In this document: in pieces, positions 26,143-37,600 of the stretch
Numbering within the stretch: the stretch's first letter is position 1
Layout: every line of letters starts with the position of its first letter
Assembly (NCBI GenBank): GCA_011033025.1
Contig: WFMF01000037.1
Location: 186,001-250,000, forward strand
Direction of reading: 5' to 3'
Length of the DNA stretch: 64,000 bases
Source: Beroe forskalii
Lineage: Eukaryota; Ctenophora; Nuda; Beroida; Beroidae
The notes under the pieces: generated by a model
What the model saw: only the letters and a program-made list of their open reading frames with translations
The model's database searches: none
Told to the model about the DNA's origin: nothing
Position numbers and translations under genes: made by a program

Positions 26143-27746
26143 ATTTATATGAGTTCACAGCACTGCGGGGAACCTTAAAACACTGCACACGCGTTGCGTG
26201 TAGATTCGGAGTATTCTGAAATTTATAAAACTTTTACACAGCAAAGCTCTCTCTCACTTCGCGTCTGCAATTGGGTATAATAATCAAAATATTACGGAGC
26301 TGATGGGGCGCCGCAGTAGTAGTAGCTTAGTAGTAGTAGCAGGCCTGTTGTGAATATATGTCGCAATTTGACCGTACAAGGTAAAGCAGAATAAATTAAT
26401 AATGCGTAAATCACATTCCAGCCAAGTATATTATTATCAGCACTTCATAGGTTACGTATTATAAGAATATTTGCTGGGTCATGTGCAGCGAGAAGGAATC
26501 TGAAAAATATATATATCAGATACGCAGTGTCTTAGCTCCATGGCCGCTCCAAGACACAGCACATATAATAAAATACATCACAACCGTTGTCATGGTTTAA
26601 ATTACACACACCAATATATATGTTATATATTTTGGAAATTTGATTAGAATTCTGGGGGTCGGATTCATGACTGGTTATATAATATATTTGAGCTCACCTA
26701 TAAGTGGTGCTGCTTCCCTGAAGCGGTGGTATATTTCACGGAATGTGAGAGGTCCACACAACACACATACAACAGCAGCTGGGGGCGGTGGTGAAATACA
26801 GACAAAATCAAATACTTGCTGGTTTAACATATTTAAATATATATCAGACAGTATTATCAGTGTCAAATTTGTAAATATATATTAGTCTGTTTTTGAAGTT
26901 TGATAGGTTGTAAAACAGCCTTGAGTTATCTTGTTGCCGTTTGGTTGAAAACAATTTCTACGAAATTCATGGTTTTCTTGATATATCCATTACCCATGAC
27001 TGTTTTAAAGTAAAATTAGGTGTGCCACTGTGCCAGTTTGGAATTACTAATCGATTTTAAATTTGGAAATAAAATCTCAAATGAGTCTAAGAAGCTTAAA
27101 AATTTGGAGCTTGGACAAAAGTAACAGTCGTGTCTCGCCCCAGTCTGACAGCTGAATTTTCATGGCCAAACTTCATGCTTAAATAATTTTTTGGTTGATT
27201 TATGTCTGACAGCTGTATTTTTTACAAACAATTTCATGACCAAATTTATCTATTTTTTGTTGACTCATGATTCTCTACCTCAGTACTTCAGTAATGACAA
27301 ATGAGCAGTGAAGGATACGATACTCACACAAGGATGTCCTGATCTTTTCAATGAGTAGTTTTCCAGTATAAAGTGCCCAGCCAAAGTTTAATATAATCTT
27401 CAAATAAAGTGCCAGAGTTTATAAGCTTCAATGAGTCAATGGCTGTCGTAGGTATTTCGTAAGAGGGGGGGGGGCACGATTATATTTTTATTGCATTTAT
27501 TAACAAATACAATAACAAGATTAAAATCTGAAAAACAGTCGATCAAGAATTTATTGATAAAATATTAAGAACGCAAATGAATATATTATTAGAAATAGCT
27601 GAAATTTAATGGGCTAGCCATGAATAAAGTAAATGAATAAACTACTAAACTGTAGCAATAAAAACTTTGAAGTCTTCAATATTTCCCTAAGTTTTATCGA
27701 AAACTTCAATGATCACTTCAATGATATTAGCAGTTACATCATATGC
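26143..27746. other. No supported gene
   Basis: AT-rich DNA with short runs (a G-run near 27467, a TAG/AGT triplet run near 26315-26340). I see no exon chain, RNA gene or transposon terminus. Confidence 0.45.
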
Positions 27747-27880
27747 GTGCAGTTCACTTGATCGACGGGTAAAGACGCGCAAATAATTGATATCGAAAGT
27801 AGAAGTAGAACACGCGGGAAAAATAAATTTGCGCGTCTTCATCAAGCCCTACGCGGCTCCGTCAATCGAGTGATCTGCAC
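27747..27880. mobile_element. Inverted-repeat element, about 134 bp
   Basis: The left arm GTGCAGTTCACTTGATCGAC...AAGACGCGCAAAT is matched by a right arm ATTTGCGCGTCTT...GTCAATCGAGTGATCTGCAC. The arms are about 50 bp with a few mismatches. Miniature hairpin element, non-coding. Confidence 0.6.
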
Positions 27881-28130
27881 AAACATTACTGATGTGTGCG
27901 TTTAGGTCGAAAGCTACAGGTCAAAAAGGATCAATTAAATAAAGATCCTTCATGGCTTGATCTTTGCATATCTGATATCATGGTTTCAATCTTGCTAAGA
28001 TATGAGAAAAAGTCCCAAACTGGGACTATCCTTTCCACCTACCTTTTGACCTATGAAGAGACAATGCCATAATTTGCGTAACTCACCACAATTAACGCAC
28101 CTGGAGTGGGCAATCATCAGATCACCATAC

Positions 28131-28924
28131 TCACGTACCATCAAGACTGGTAGCAAACTTCACACTTGCAGTATCTTCTTCGTCGAACACAAAAAAGAAC
28201 TTCCTGTTGCTATCATTTTCAGCAAAACTTCTATCAAAACTTTGCATGTTAGAATTATAACCACCCCAAACGCGAATATCATTGCAGTAAATTTCCAAAT
28301 AGAAATATGATTCCATGCTCTGGTTCATGCGACGTTCACCGTATGTGAATCTCCATATGGAGACTGTTTCCACTGGGTTACCATATTCCAAATGAATATC
28401 ATGATAATTTTCGTTTCGTCCGACCATCAGAAAGGACGACATAGAAGGAATCCAAACGACATTTTGTCTGAAACTACCTGAGGCAGAACCCCAACTGACA
28501 CGCATTTCTTTCTCGCTGCCCTCGGAGGCTTTCGTGAGAACATAGAGAGACGATGATTGCCAATACCATGGCAAAGGCTGGACATCAGTTGGTGATTGTG
28601 ACCTCATTACAGGATACCAAACTGAAGAAAGCGCAATGTTAGACATTGAAATAAATACGTAGCAATTAACATTCAAATACTTTGAAATACATCGAAGCTT
28701 CGAAAACTGAGCACAAACTTGACACCGTCAGTCCGTCACAGCCCTACGTAAGACTAAATTCGCTAGAATACACATAACACATGTGATTGAATTTGAATGA
28801 ATCATCGAAGTTATATTATTATAAGAAATAATGAAATTAAATTCTACTAACGGGGGAATTTGCGACCATCTATAATGCGTCCTTGAAGCAGGAAAAGGAC
28901 GATTATAAATCCACTTCGCAGCAT
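28131..28924 (-). CDS. Small secreted protein of unknown family
   Basis: Two exons. Exon 1 (28924-28852) encodes a signal peptide (MLRSGFIIVLFLLQG) and ends at a GTTAGT donor in phase 1. Exon 2 begins at 28621 after a TTTCTTCAG acceptor, in matching phase. It reads about 160 residues rich in W, Y and S (WYWQ, RVSWGSASGSF, YFYLEIYCNDIRVWGGYN, FFFVFDEEDTASVKF) to a TGA at 28131. The mature part has almost no cysteine and alternating aromatic/polar residues, suggesting a beta-rich extracellular domain; I do not recognise the family. An alternative end uses a GTACGTGAG donor at 28138 and a 38-nt intron to a last exon 28100-28051 adding a short hydrophobic tail. Related miniature elements lie on both sides. 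Confidence 0.6.
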
Positions 28925-28998
28925 ATCTTCAAAGTGTGTCAAACCATCATAGCATTATGTCAGATGCAACATTCTGGGTACTCAGGTTAATATGACTG

Positions 28999-29269
28999 GT
29001 ATGTGTGCTCTTAGGTCGAAAGCAATGCGACGAAAAGTAGGCAAAAGGGCTGGTGAAAAGGACAGGCACGGTCCAATTATTTATTTATCGTCCCAATCTT
29101 CAAGGGAGATATTAAAAACTGCCCGAAAGGGGCCGGGGAGTTAGGAACAATGCTCTGTTCTTTCTACCTGTTCTTTCTACCTGTTCTTTCTACCTACACC
29201 AGGGCCCTTCTACCTGCCCCTTCTACCTGTCTTTTCGACTAGTTGCTTTCGGCCTATGAGCACACATAC
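28999..29269. mobile_element. MITE with TIRs of about 45 bp and internal TTCTACCTG repeats
   Basis: The left terminus is ATGTGTGCTCTTAGGTCGAA followed by AGCAATGCGACGAAAAG; the right terminus is its imperfect reverse complement (CTTTTCGACTAGTTGCTTTC then GGCCTATGAGCACACAT). Internal CTTTCTACCTGTT units are repeated about five times. A related, more degraded copy with GTGTGCGTTTAGGTCGAAAG lies at 27894-28058, on the other side of the small secreted-protein gene. Confidence 0.7.
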
Positions 29270-31640
29270 CTGAGGATTCTATGAATATGATAAATGAGCG
29301 CAAGTTAACGATTGCTGATTCTTTCTTCGGTTAAAAAGTGAAAAAGGTTGAAAATTGCAAAAAATTGTCTTGCCACCAAGTTTTAATAGTGGTATTTAAT
29401 TTTTTGCTCGCCCACCAGGGATTTGGCAGTTGGGTCATACTCATAGGGCTCTGTGCACCCCATTTTCCCAACCCCTAAGTCATAGGAGTCTGTGCACCCC
29501 ATTTTCCCAACCCCCCTAAGTCATATGATTCTGTGCACCCCATTTTTGAATTTGATCAAAAGCCACTCCACACCATTATTCCCCTACTTGTGTCTAACAC
29601 TCCAACCTAGACGATTTAACGTAGAACGAGAAATAGCACCTCACCTTCACTGACCAGAGAAAAAATGGGTCAACTTTTAAAACTACTAACCTATATACTG
29701 AGCAGTTCAAAGCAAGACTAATGAACTTGCATGATCACGTGATCAGGCGCCACCCACCCGAAAAATATTTAAACGATTTTAAATAGAACTTTTCACCATA
29801 AATCACCAGTAAATCTTTAGGAAAACCGCGTAAATGTTCAACAATCCTCGCAGTAATAAACCACCTAAACAGACAAGAGGCGCCAGTAAAAATGGAAGGA
29901 GCAAAAAACAGGTCGCACACATGCAATTTTATGTAAACGTTGCATCAGTTGAGGTCTAAATGTTGTCAATACGTCGTTAGCTGGATTGGAATATAGCTTA
30001 CCTACCTCATAGTAAGACTGGGATTTCAAGGCTAAAAGCAAGGAACTTAGACTAAGGTTTAGTAAACATAAGTACTACGAGGGAGTCAACTCTCTCAGCA
30101 AGAGAATTAGTCCACCAGAAAACAGTGTGAGGGGTTTTCATTTACGCTTGTCTAGTTAATGGGGTCAAAAGTTCTACGCTTGTCTAGAATGGGGCCAAAA
30201 GACGAGGAATTTCGCAAACGTTTAGCTTCTCCAAAGCCATATTGACTACTACCTCACAATAGAGTTGGAGCTCCAAGTTTTGTATGTGAAGGTTTAAGAA
30301 GGCATTTGAGAGCTACAAACCAAGCTCTGCCTAGAATTCCCCATTCCAGAAAAACTCAATTGTTCTAGCACATTTCGTGGGGGACTGACTCAGCATTAAC
30401 GAAACTCATTTACTTCATCTCTCAATCTTATTTTGGCAGGGGTGCTGATGTAGTTAAATCCCCCATCCCCCTCTAAAAAGTTACGAAATTTTAACAAGAG
30501 ATTTTTTGAGTGACGATAATTAGGCATTTTGATGGTAGATAAGTCGTTGAAGTTGATCGATTTGGAAAATTACTATAATTAGTAATGAGATAGACTTTTA
30601 TCATTATGTGTAGTTGCAACCTTTCGTTTCTTTTAATTTTCCTGATACGTTCACCTTACGATGTTACGGTGTCATGGTATTAAATTTCTAACTATGAAAT
30701 TCAATCGGACAAAAAACACAAGGAAATATTTGGCTGAAACTTAGAACTGCATAGTTTAACATAACAGTGAATAATTTAACAACACTACATTCATTTGCGT
30801 TCCATTGCTCATCATGGCCTTAGATACCAATATTATACCCATGATCAGTCAAATTACCTACTTATATCTGACATAATATAACTCTATCACGATGAAAATT
30901 CTGAAATTAGTCATTATTACATATATTATCAATTCCTGTCTTATATGTACAAATACATTATACAAAATGAATTGCTATCAACTTGCATTTAAAATTGAAA
31001 ATTGGAATTTTGTAGTTTGTACCACTTAATAAATCTAATTTATCAAACTTTCAACATTTTTAATTATATACCTAGTGCTATGCAAAGTAACAAAAGCATA
31101 ACCTAGAGCTCAGCTACTGCATTTATTAAACTGCCTGGGTCACAGTTCAGGAGGGTGAAGAGTTAATCTAACCTGGGTGTATCCAGCACACCAATACTGA
31201 GGGGAATAATTCGAAAAATGTCTAAGACAAATAAGCGTTATTTTGGAATTTGGATAAATTTAAATGATGAAAATCCTGACCTTCCAAAGAATTCAGGAAT
31301 GGGGGAAGGATGGGATTATTGATAAGTAAGTGGCTCGTAGTGACAAAACTGGTCATAATATGCAGTATGCCCACACGAGAAATAAGCGGTTAAGATGCCG
31401 TCATTATCATAGCACATCGTAGGGAGTTGATAACGCTGAACCGCCTATTTTACCCGCACGTTGGAATTTAGTTATAACCTCTGATCATGTCAAAAACTGT
31501 CGCATCTCCTTCTGGCATTGATATTACTTATATTCGTTATATATTATATTATCAATATATAGGATATCAATATAATAAATAATAATTATAATTAACAATA
31601 TATATGTAAAATAAAAGAAGTGTGTCCCGGGGGTACTACA
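29270..31640. other. Intergenic region downstream of GLG1; no gene
   Basis: AT-rich DNA between the small secreted gene and the GLG1 stop codon. A short direct repeat of TCTGTGCACCCCATTTTCCC recurs three times at 29450-29545. The three-copy hairpin MITE family has a member at 31374-31465. No coding sequence or clear polyadenylation signal was recognised; the GLG1 3' UTR should lie just below 31643. Confidence 0.4.
31374..31465. mobile_element. Short hairpin MITE, copy 2 of 3
   Basis: Termini ACGAGAAATAAGCGGTT (left) and AACCGCCTATTTTACCCGC (right), matching those at 9534-9612 and 49955-50049. The interior again carries a GCCGTCATTATCAT-type segment. Non-coding. Confidence 0.55.
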
Positions 31641-31642
31641 TA

Positions 31643-34600
31643 TTAGTAGAGTTTGTTGGGAGGTTTACGTTTGGTACACCGTCCACCACAGAAACTAACC
31701 AGTACCAACAGCAGTACGGATACCCCGAAGTAGAAGATTAGCTCCTGCTTGTACTGACTGTTGTCGATGGAACGGTAGAGGTCGTCCATCATCTCCAGAG
31801 CTGAGTCGTACCTGGGGAGGGGTGTCACAGGGTCATTAGAGAGCCACAATGGGGTCACAGGGTCATAAGAGGGTCACAATGGGGTGACAGGGTCATTAGA
31901 GGGTCACAATGGGGTCACAGGGTCATTAGAGGGCCACAATGGGGTGACAGGGTCATGAGAGGGTCACATTGGGATCACAGGGTCATAAGAGGGTCACAGG
32001 GTCATAAGAGGGTCACAGGGTCATAAAAGGGTCAAAATGGGGTCACAGGGTCATTGGAGGGTCACAGGGTCATGAGAGGGTCATAATAGGGTCACAGGGT
32101 CAAAAGAGGGTTACAATGGGGTCACAGGGTCATAAGAGGGGCACAATGGGGTCCCAGGGTCATTGGAGGGTTACAATGGGGTCAAAGGGTCATAAGAGGG
32201 TCACAATGGGGTCAAAGGGTCAATAGGGATTAGGGGGTCATGGGGAGGAGAAAATAGAGAGTTAGACCAGGGTGTGAGATGATAATCTAGTCGGTCATAA
32301 GAAATTTCGAAAATGTGTGATTGAAATATCATTTGAAGGCATCTTGAGGTCGCGAAATTTGCTCATAACACGGGGTCACGAAATAAAGGACTGTCAGGAC
32401 ACATGGGTTGTTGTGCCAAAAGAGGTTTTAAAGATGTTTAAAGGACCACAAGATATTCAGAGGGTAAGGGGACCACAAGATATTCAGTCTAGGGTAAGGG
32501 GACCACAAGATTTTCAGAAAGTGAGGACCATGAGATTTTCAGGGAGTCAGCGGATTACAATTTGTACAGTTCTTAGTCTTTGTCATTACCAAGAACTCGT
32601 TAGTGAGAAATGGGAGCGCGAGGAGAAGCAAGGTGCTGCAGTACTAACTTACTTAGTACTAAAAACATCATCAATTTTAAGAACAGGCGCAAATGATTTT
32701 TCCAAGAATTTAAGTGCACGTGTGAGAGAAGGCATTAAAGTAAAATATGTTCTTTTAGCTCACTTTTCAGAGTAACGGATGCTGAGTATAGGCTGGGACG
32801 TGGGGCATTATAGGAGCGAGTTTAGGATAATTGCAGGCCAGTCATGTATCTTGAGGATACCGAAAATATATGTCTTAAAGTTTCCTGGTTCACGGAAAAT
32901 TGTATTAAGATTCGAGCGTAGGTCATGAAGGCATCATACCTATTTATAAACGTTATGTTCACCCCTAGTAATCAAGTTCTGCCATTTCAGCCACTCCTTT
33001 ACAACACTTCACCATACGGTCACTTCAGAATAATCTACAGGGAACATTTCCAAAATTCCTCGAGACTCATTGAATAAAGATAAGAATAAAAAAGAAAAAC
33101 ACAGGAGTCCCCAAAATTTAAATGTCCTGAAAGGCAATTCTCAAAAGTCAATAGCACTTCTAGTATCGATGCGGAATGTTTTGCTGGCCCAAAAATAAAA
33201 TCTAAAGAAATGAAAGTTCTAATACCAATATTATATATCACATATGGTTGAAAGGAAGATGGTCGCATCAATGATAAGAAAATGGTCTTTTATTGGCATT
33301 GTGTTGGCATTAGAACTTGGGTTTATCACATGATCTCACTGGATCTCAGTGGCCTGTGGCACTTACTGTTTAGCTCGCTCGTAAGCGTTAGACCACATCT
33401 GTACTCGAGATTGTAACATCTTAGAGCAAGTCGGTGATAAGGAGGTCTTATCCTGCTGATCGTGGCCCTGGGAGTAAAAAAGATGAAAGGTGAGAGGTTT
33501 CTAGGTGGAATGAAATGGAATATGAATTGAATTAAAATGTTGGAAATTAATGATTCTAACAAAATAGTGCGCGAATTCAGCGCATTTTCACTTAACAAAC
33601 TTCAAACTTTTTGCTGGTATAAACATTAAACCTGTAAACACGCTATAACGTTTCCCCTCCCCGGCCTCATCCTGCCACACAGGTAGGATATATCTCTCTG
33701 ACACGCTGTCATGAGGACTGGATCCAAGTGGACATCACCGTGTGTCTCCGTTATCAGTCGTATCACTTGCTTCGTACAGTCCTCCGAGGTGATGTCGGTG
33801 ATGTGGTCTCGCAGACATGCCTCAACCTGGGAAAATGGCGGGGTTTCAGAGGTGTGATCTTTTAGACATGCCTCAACCTGAAAGAGATGACAGGGGATGT
33901 TATCTCGCAGACAAGCCTCAACCTGAAAGAAACGTTTTTGTTGTGGTCTCGGACACATACTTCAACCAGGGAAAATGACAGGGGGATTCAGAGATGTGAC
34001 AGGGAGATGTGACAGGGGGTTTCAGAGATGTTATCCCGCAAACATTTCTCAATGTAAGATAGATGACAGGGGACTCTCAGTGAGAAGGGTCAAGGAAGTG
34101 GTACGCTGTTCACTTTATGAGGGCTAATTTTGTGTCAGGGACATTTTAATATCAGACTATTTCGTCAAGAGGCATCTTCTGAAGAACTAATTTAGAAAAT
34201 GATAGAGTCGGAAGGGAAGCTTCACTAGAATTTGCTCATTTCTGGAGAATAAACAGAGATTCCCAAAGATAAATAACTTTTTGAAAATTGAAGCTTGTCT
34301 GTTCTTGATGGAGTCATGAAATGGATTAATCAATTGTCATGACGACTGAAAGTAAACATTGCGAAATAACCATATCACGATACTTCTTGGAGCCTATTTT
34401 AATAGCAATTTCGTGATTAAAATCCCTTCTCCTTTAGCAAGTTCAAAGCCTCAACTTAATAAATTGTTAAATAATCCCAAGATTTCAGAGGGTTATAGCA
34501 TGATAAACACTTAGGGATCGTAATAGAGTTTTATCATGCTACTGTTCATTTCCCTCTGTAGCTTACTCCTTTCCCCTTACGTTTAAAATTGCAAGTAAAG

Positions 34601-37600
34601 CAGAAATTTAAATATCGGTTTCCCCATTCAGATATTTGCAGAACTTAGAAGATTTTCGATTTCTATTCGTCTTGGTCCCTTACAGATTGTTTTCAGATTA
34701 TTACATATTTTTTCTTATCTGGTATCAGTGAAAAATACTAAAAATACTAAAATGACTATAAATCATTTTCCGTCTGACTCTCATCCCCCACAGAACTTAT
34801 CAACCCATATGGATACATTCGCTTATCTCTTATCTATCTTCCTGATAACACTTATCAGCGACACTGTGGTTGCAGTCGCCAATCTGCGATGCAAGGTCTG
34901 TGACGAGACTACAGTCCTGTTTGACACCACCAGCCTGGTCGACGGGGGTAGTACCCCTGCCTGTTCAACCATGGTATGCCCAGAGAACCAGGATAGATGT
35001 CTAACCGGATACCTGAGCTTTGACATGACGTTCAGTGGAGATTCATCTGTTTTCTGTGTGCAGAATCACTGGTTTAAGGGGTGTGGTACCCAGAGTGATA
35101 CCTGTGAGAGTATGGCTGCAGTACGAGCTCATGTGGTGGCTGGGGAAGTGGAGGTGGGTGTAGCAAGTAGCTGGGGAGTTGGAGGTGGGTGTAGCAAACG
35201 ACCGGTTACCATTTCTCAATAAATCCGGTTAGGGTTTCGGTAAACCTAAACGCCTGTTTAAATCGGTAGTTCGGTTTTGGTTCGGCTAACCGATCGTTTT
35301 CCTAAACGGTTAATTGCGAAATCAAAATATTCGGATTTCTGTTGGCTGAAAACTCCCAGTTTAATCAGTATTTCCGTTTTGGTTCGGTTAACCGGTCGTT
35401 TCCTAGGTGGGGAATATCACGAACGTTGTATGTGGGGATCTCTCCACCTGTGACACTGACGACTGCAATGATATCGCTGAGGGAGCCATCAACCCGGGGC
35501 TGGTGGAGCCTATATCCTGCCCCACCTGCAAGCAGTACTTACAGGTACCAAACCACCCGTTACCATTTATCAATGAATTCGTTTCTCAATAAATTCGGTT
35601 ACAGTTTCGGTTGAAAATGCTCCGTTAACAAGTTTTTCGGTTTCGGTAAACCGGCCATTTCCTACTTACAGGGAGGAGACCACTGGGACGACGCACAGCC
35701 GGACTGCAGCGTCACAGAAACCTGTCTACGGGGCGTAGAATCGTGCTTTACGCTGGCAGCTAACACTTCCACAGACGGCTTCAAGGTGGCAGTTCACCAG
35801 GAGGGCTGTATGGGCAACTCCAACATGTCCTGTGCCACTGTGGAGGCTATGGTGGTGGCTATGGCTGAGAACACGGTCATGGAGGCGTGCACGTTTAGTG
35901 GCGAGATGAGTGGTGTCGGAGCAGGACTTGTTGTGTTGCTAACGGTGGCGGTTGTCGTCATGGTGATGTGAAACAATTTAGTTCATACGTAGTGATGTAT
36001 GTGCATTAAGTATTTTATTTATTTTCAAATTAAATTGGGTCGAAAGAACATTATGAATAATGAATATTATGGGCTGCATATGTGCATAAATGCGTTTCGC
36101 TGAAATGTGTTTTCTTCTTCTAGTGACTGAACCTACAGAACATATTAATTTATGCAGAAGGCTGAGGGCTCATTGAAAAATGTATTTTGGGAATTGGGAT
36201 GATACTGTAAAGGCCACGGGTGTAAGCTCTGAACTCAGGGCAAGATTAAGCTCCAACATAGTTTATTTTTCCCTCCTCCCTCCAACCATGGCCGGGAATG
36301 ACGGTTTAGATGACAAATTAATGACTTTATTTTTCTTGAGATCAATAAAATTATTCTTTTACTAAATCATTCTTTTACTATGGAATAGAATCGCGCTTTA
36401 ACCTCCTATAAATCCCTTCTAATTCCGCACCCCAGCATATCCTCTCATCTATTACTCATTTTCCTCACCTTATCATTAGGCTGATCCCCGCATATCCTCT
36501 CGATGTCGTTTTCACACCGCTTTGTCAGCACTGGATCAAGCTCGTAATCCTCCACTTCCTGTGGGACAAGGATGCTTGTGTTCTTGTAGAAGTTATTTCT
36601 CAATACGTAACCATTGCCATATCACACTGGGGATTGGACTGGGCGAGTACAGCAATTCTTGAAAGGTTTTTTTGGCATTTTGACACTTTTAGTGCACCTC
36701 CCCCAAGTTTCATCTAGGAACTTGCAGCTATGAACCCTAACCTGTTCGAGAATAACAGTGATCTGCTGCTCGCACTCCACTGGAGATGAGGTCGATGTTA
36801 TCCTTGAGACACGATATCACAACTCCCCGGGCATCCTGGATCTTACCGTCCTTTATGTCTTGCAGCACTGAGCCGCAGTACGACTTAACGTCTTCCTTAC
36901 ACGCCTGAGGATGGGATAGATTCTGTTAAATATGAAACTTTTATAGTTCCCACAAAATTTAGGACGTCAACTGAAATAATCCTTTGCTTGAATAACTTAT
37001 TATCATAGTGCTATAATTTTAACCCGATTCCTTCTGATAGAACTCACAACTCGATCATAAGTATGTGTATCACAAGCCACTTGATAAAAATTTTATGTTG
37101 ACCCAAATTATCTGGTTTTCAATTTAAGCGACTTTATCATCAACCGGCCTCCAGACCCAAAATTATTAAAAATGCATTTGCGATCATCAAGGGCCGGCAA
37201 ATATATGACTATGCTATTGCTAATTCGCATTAACCATAATATTAAAGTCCTGTCAGATGAAATTTTATTCGATCCGAAAATGTTTTTTTTTTGTACCAAA
37301 ATTTCCTGGAAACCATACAGAGCAGACATACTCGGTATCAAGGAAGGGGTAGTTTCAATTTACCCCTTATCAAAATTTTATTTTTATGAAGATATTATTA
37401 TAAAAAATCAAAAGATTTCATAATGCTGTGAAATCGAAATGGATAACCAGAACAACCACCATAATTTTAAAACATTTAATAATCACAAAACACATTATAA
37501 TGCAGTTGGTAAGATTGTATTCTTGGAAATGAGTTGGTTTCTCTATCATCAGAGCACCCCCATACACACACCTGCCTCAGCTCGTTATTGAGCTTGTAGT

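Noticed and set aside
28051..28100. Third exon of the small secreted protein
   Set aside because: It needs a 38-nt intron; the frame already ends at TGA (28131), so I list it only as an alternative.
32317..32775. 152-codon plus-strand frame in the last GLG1 intron
   Set aside because: Starts on a non-ATG context, runs through an intronic short tandem repeat and has no recognisable domain.
34823..35026. Minus-strand frame over the Ly6-like exon
   Set aside because: Antisense shadow of a well-supported plus-strand exon.
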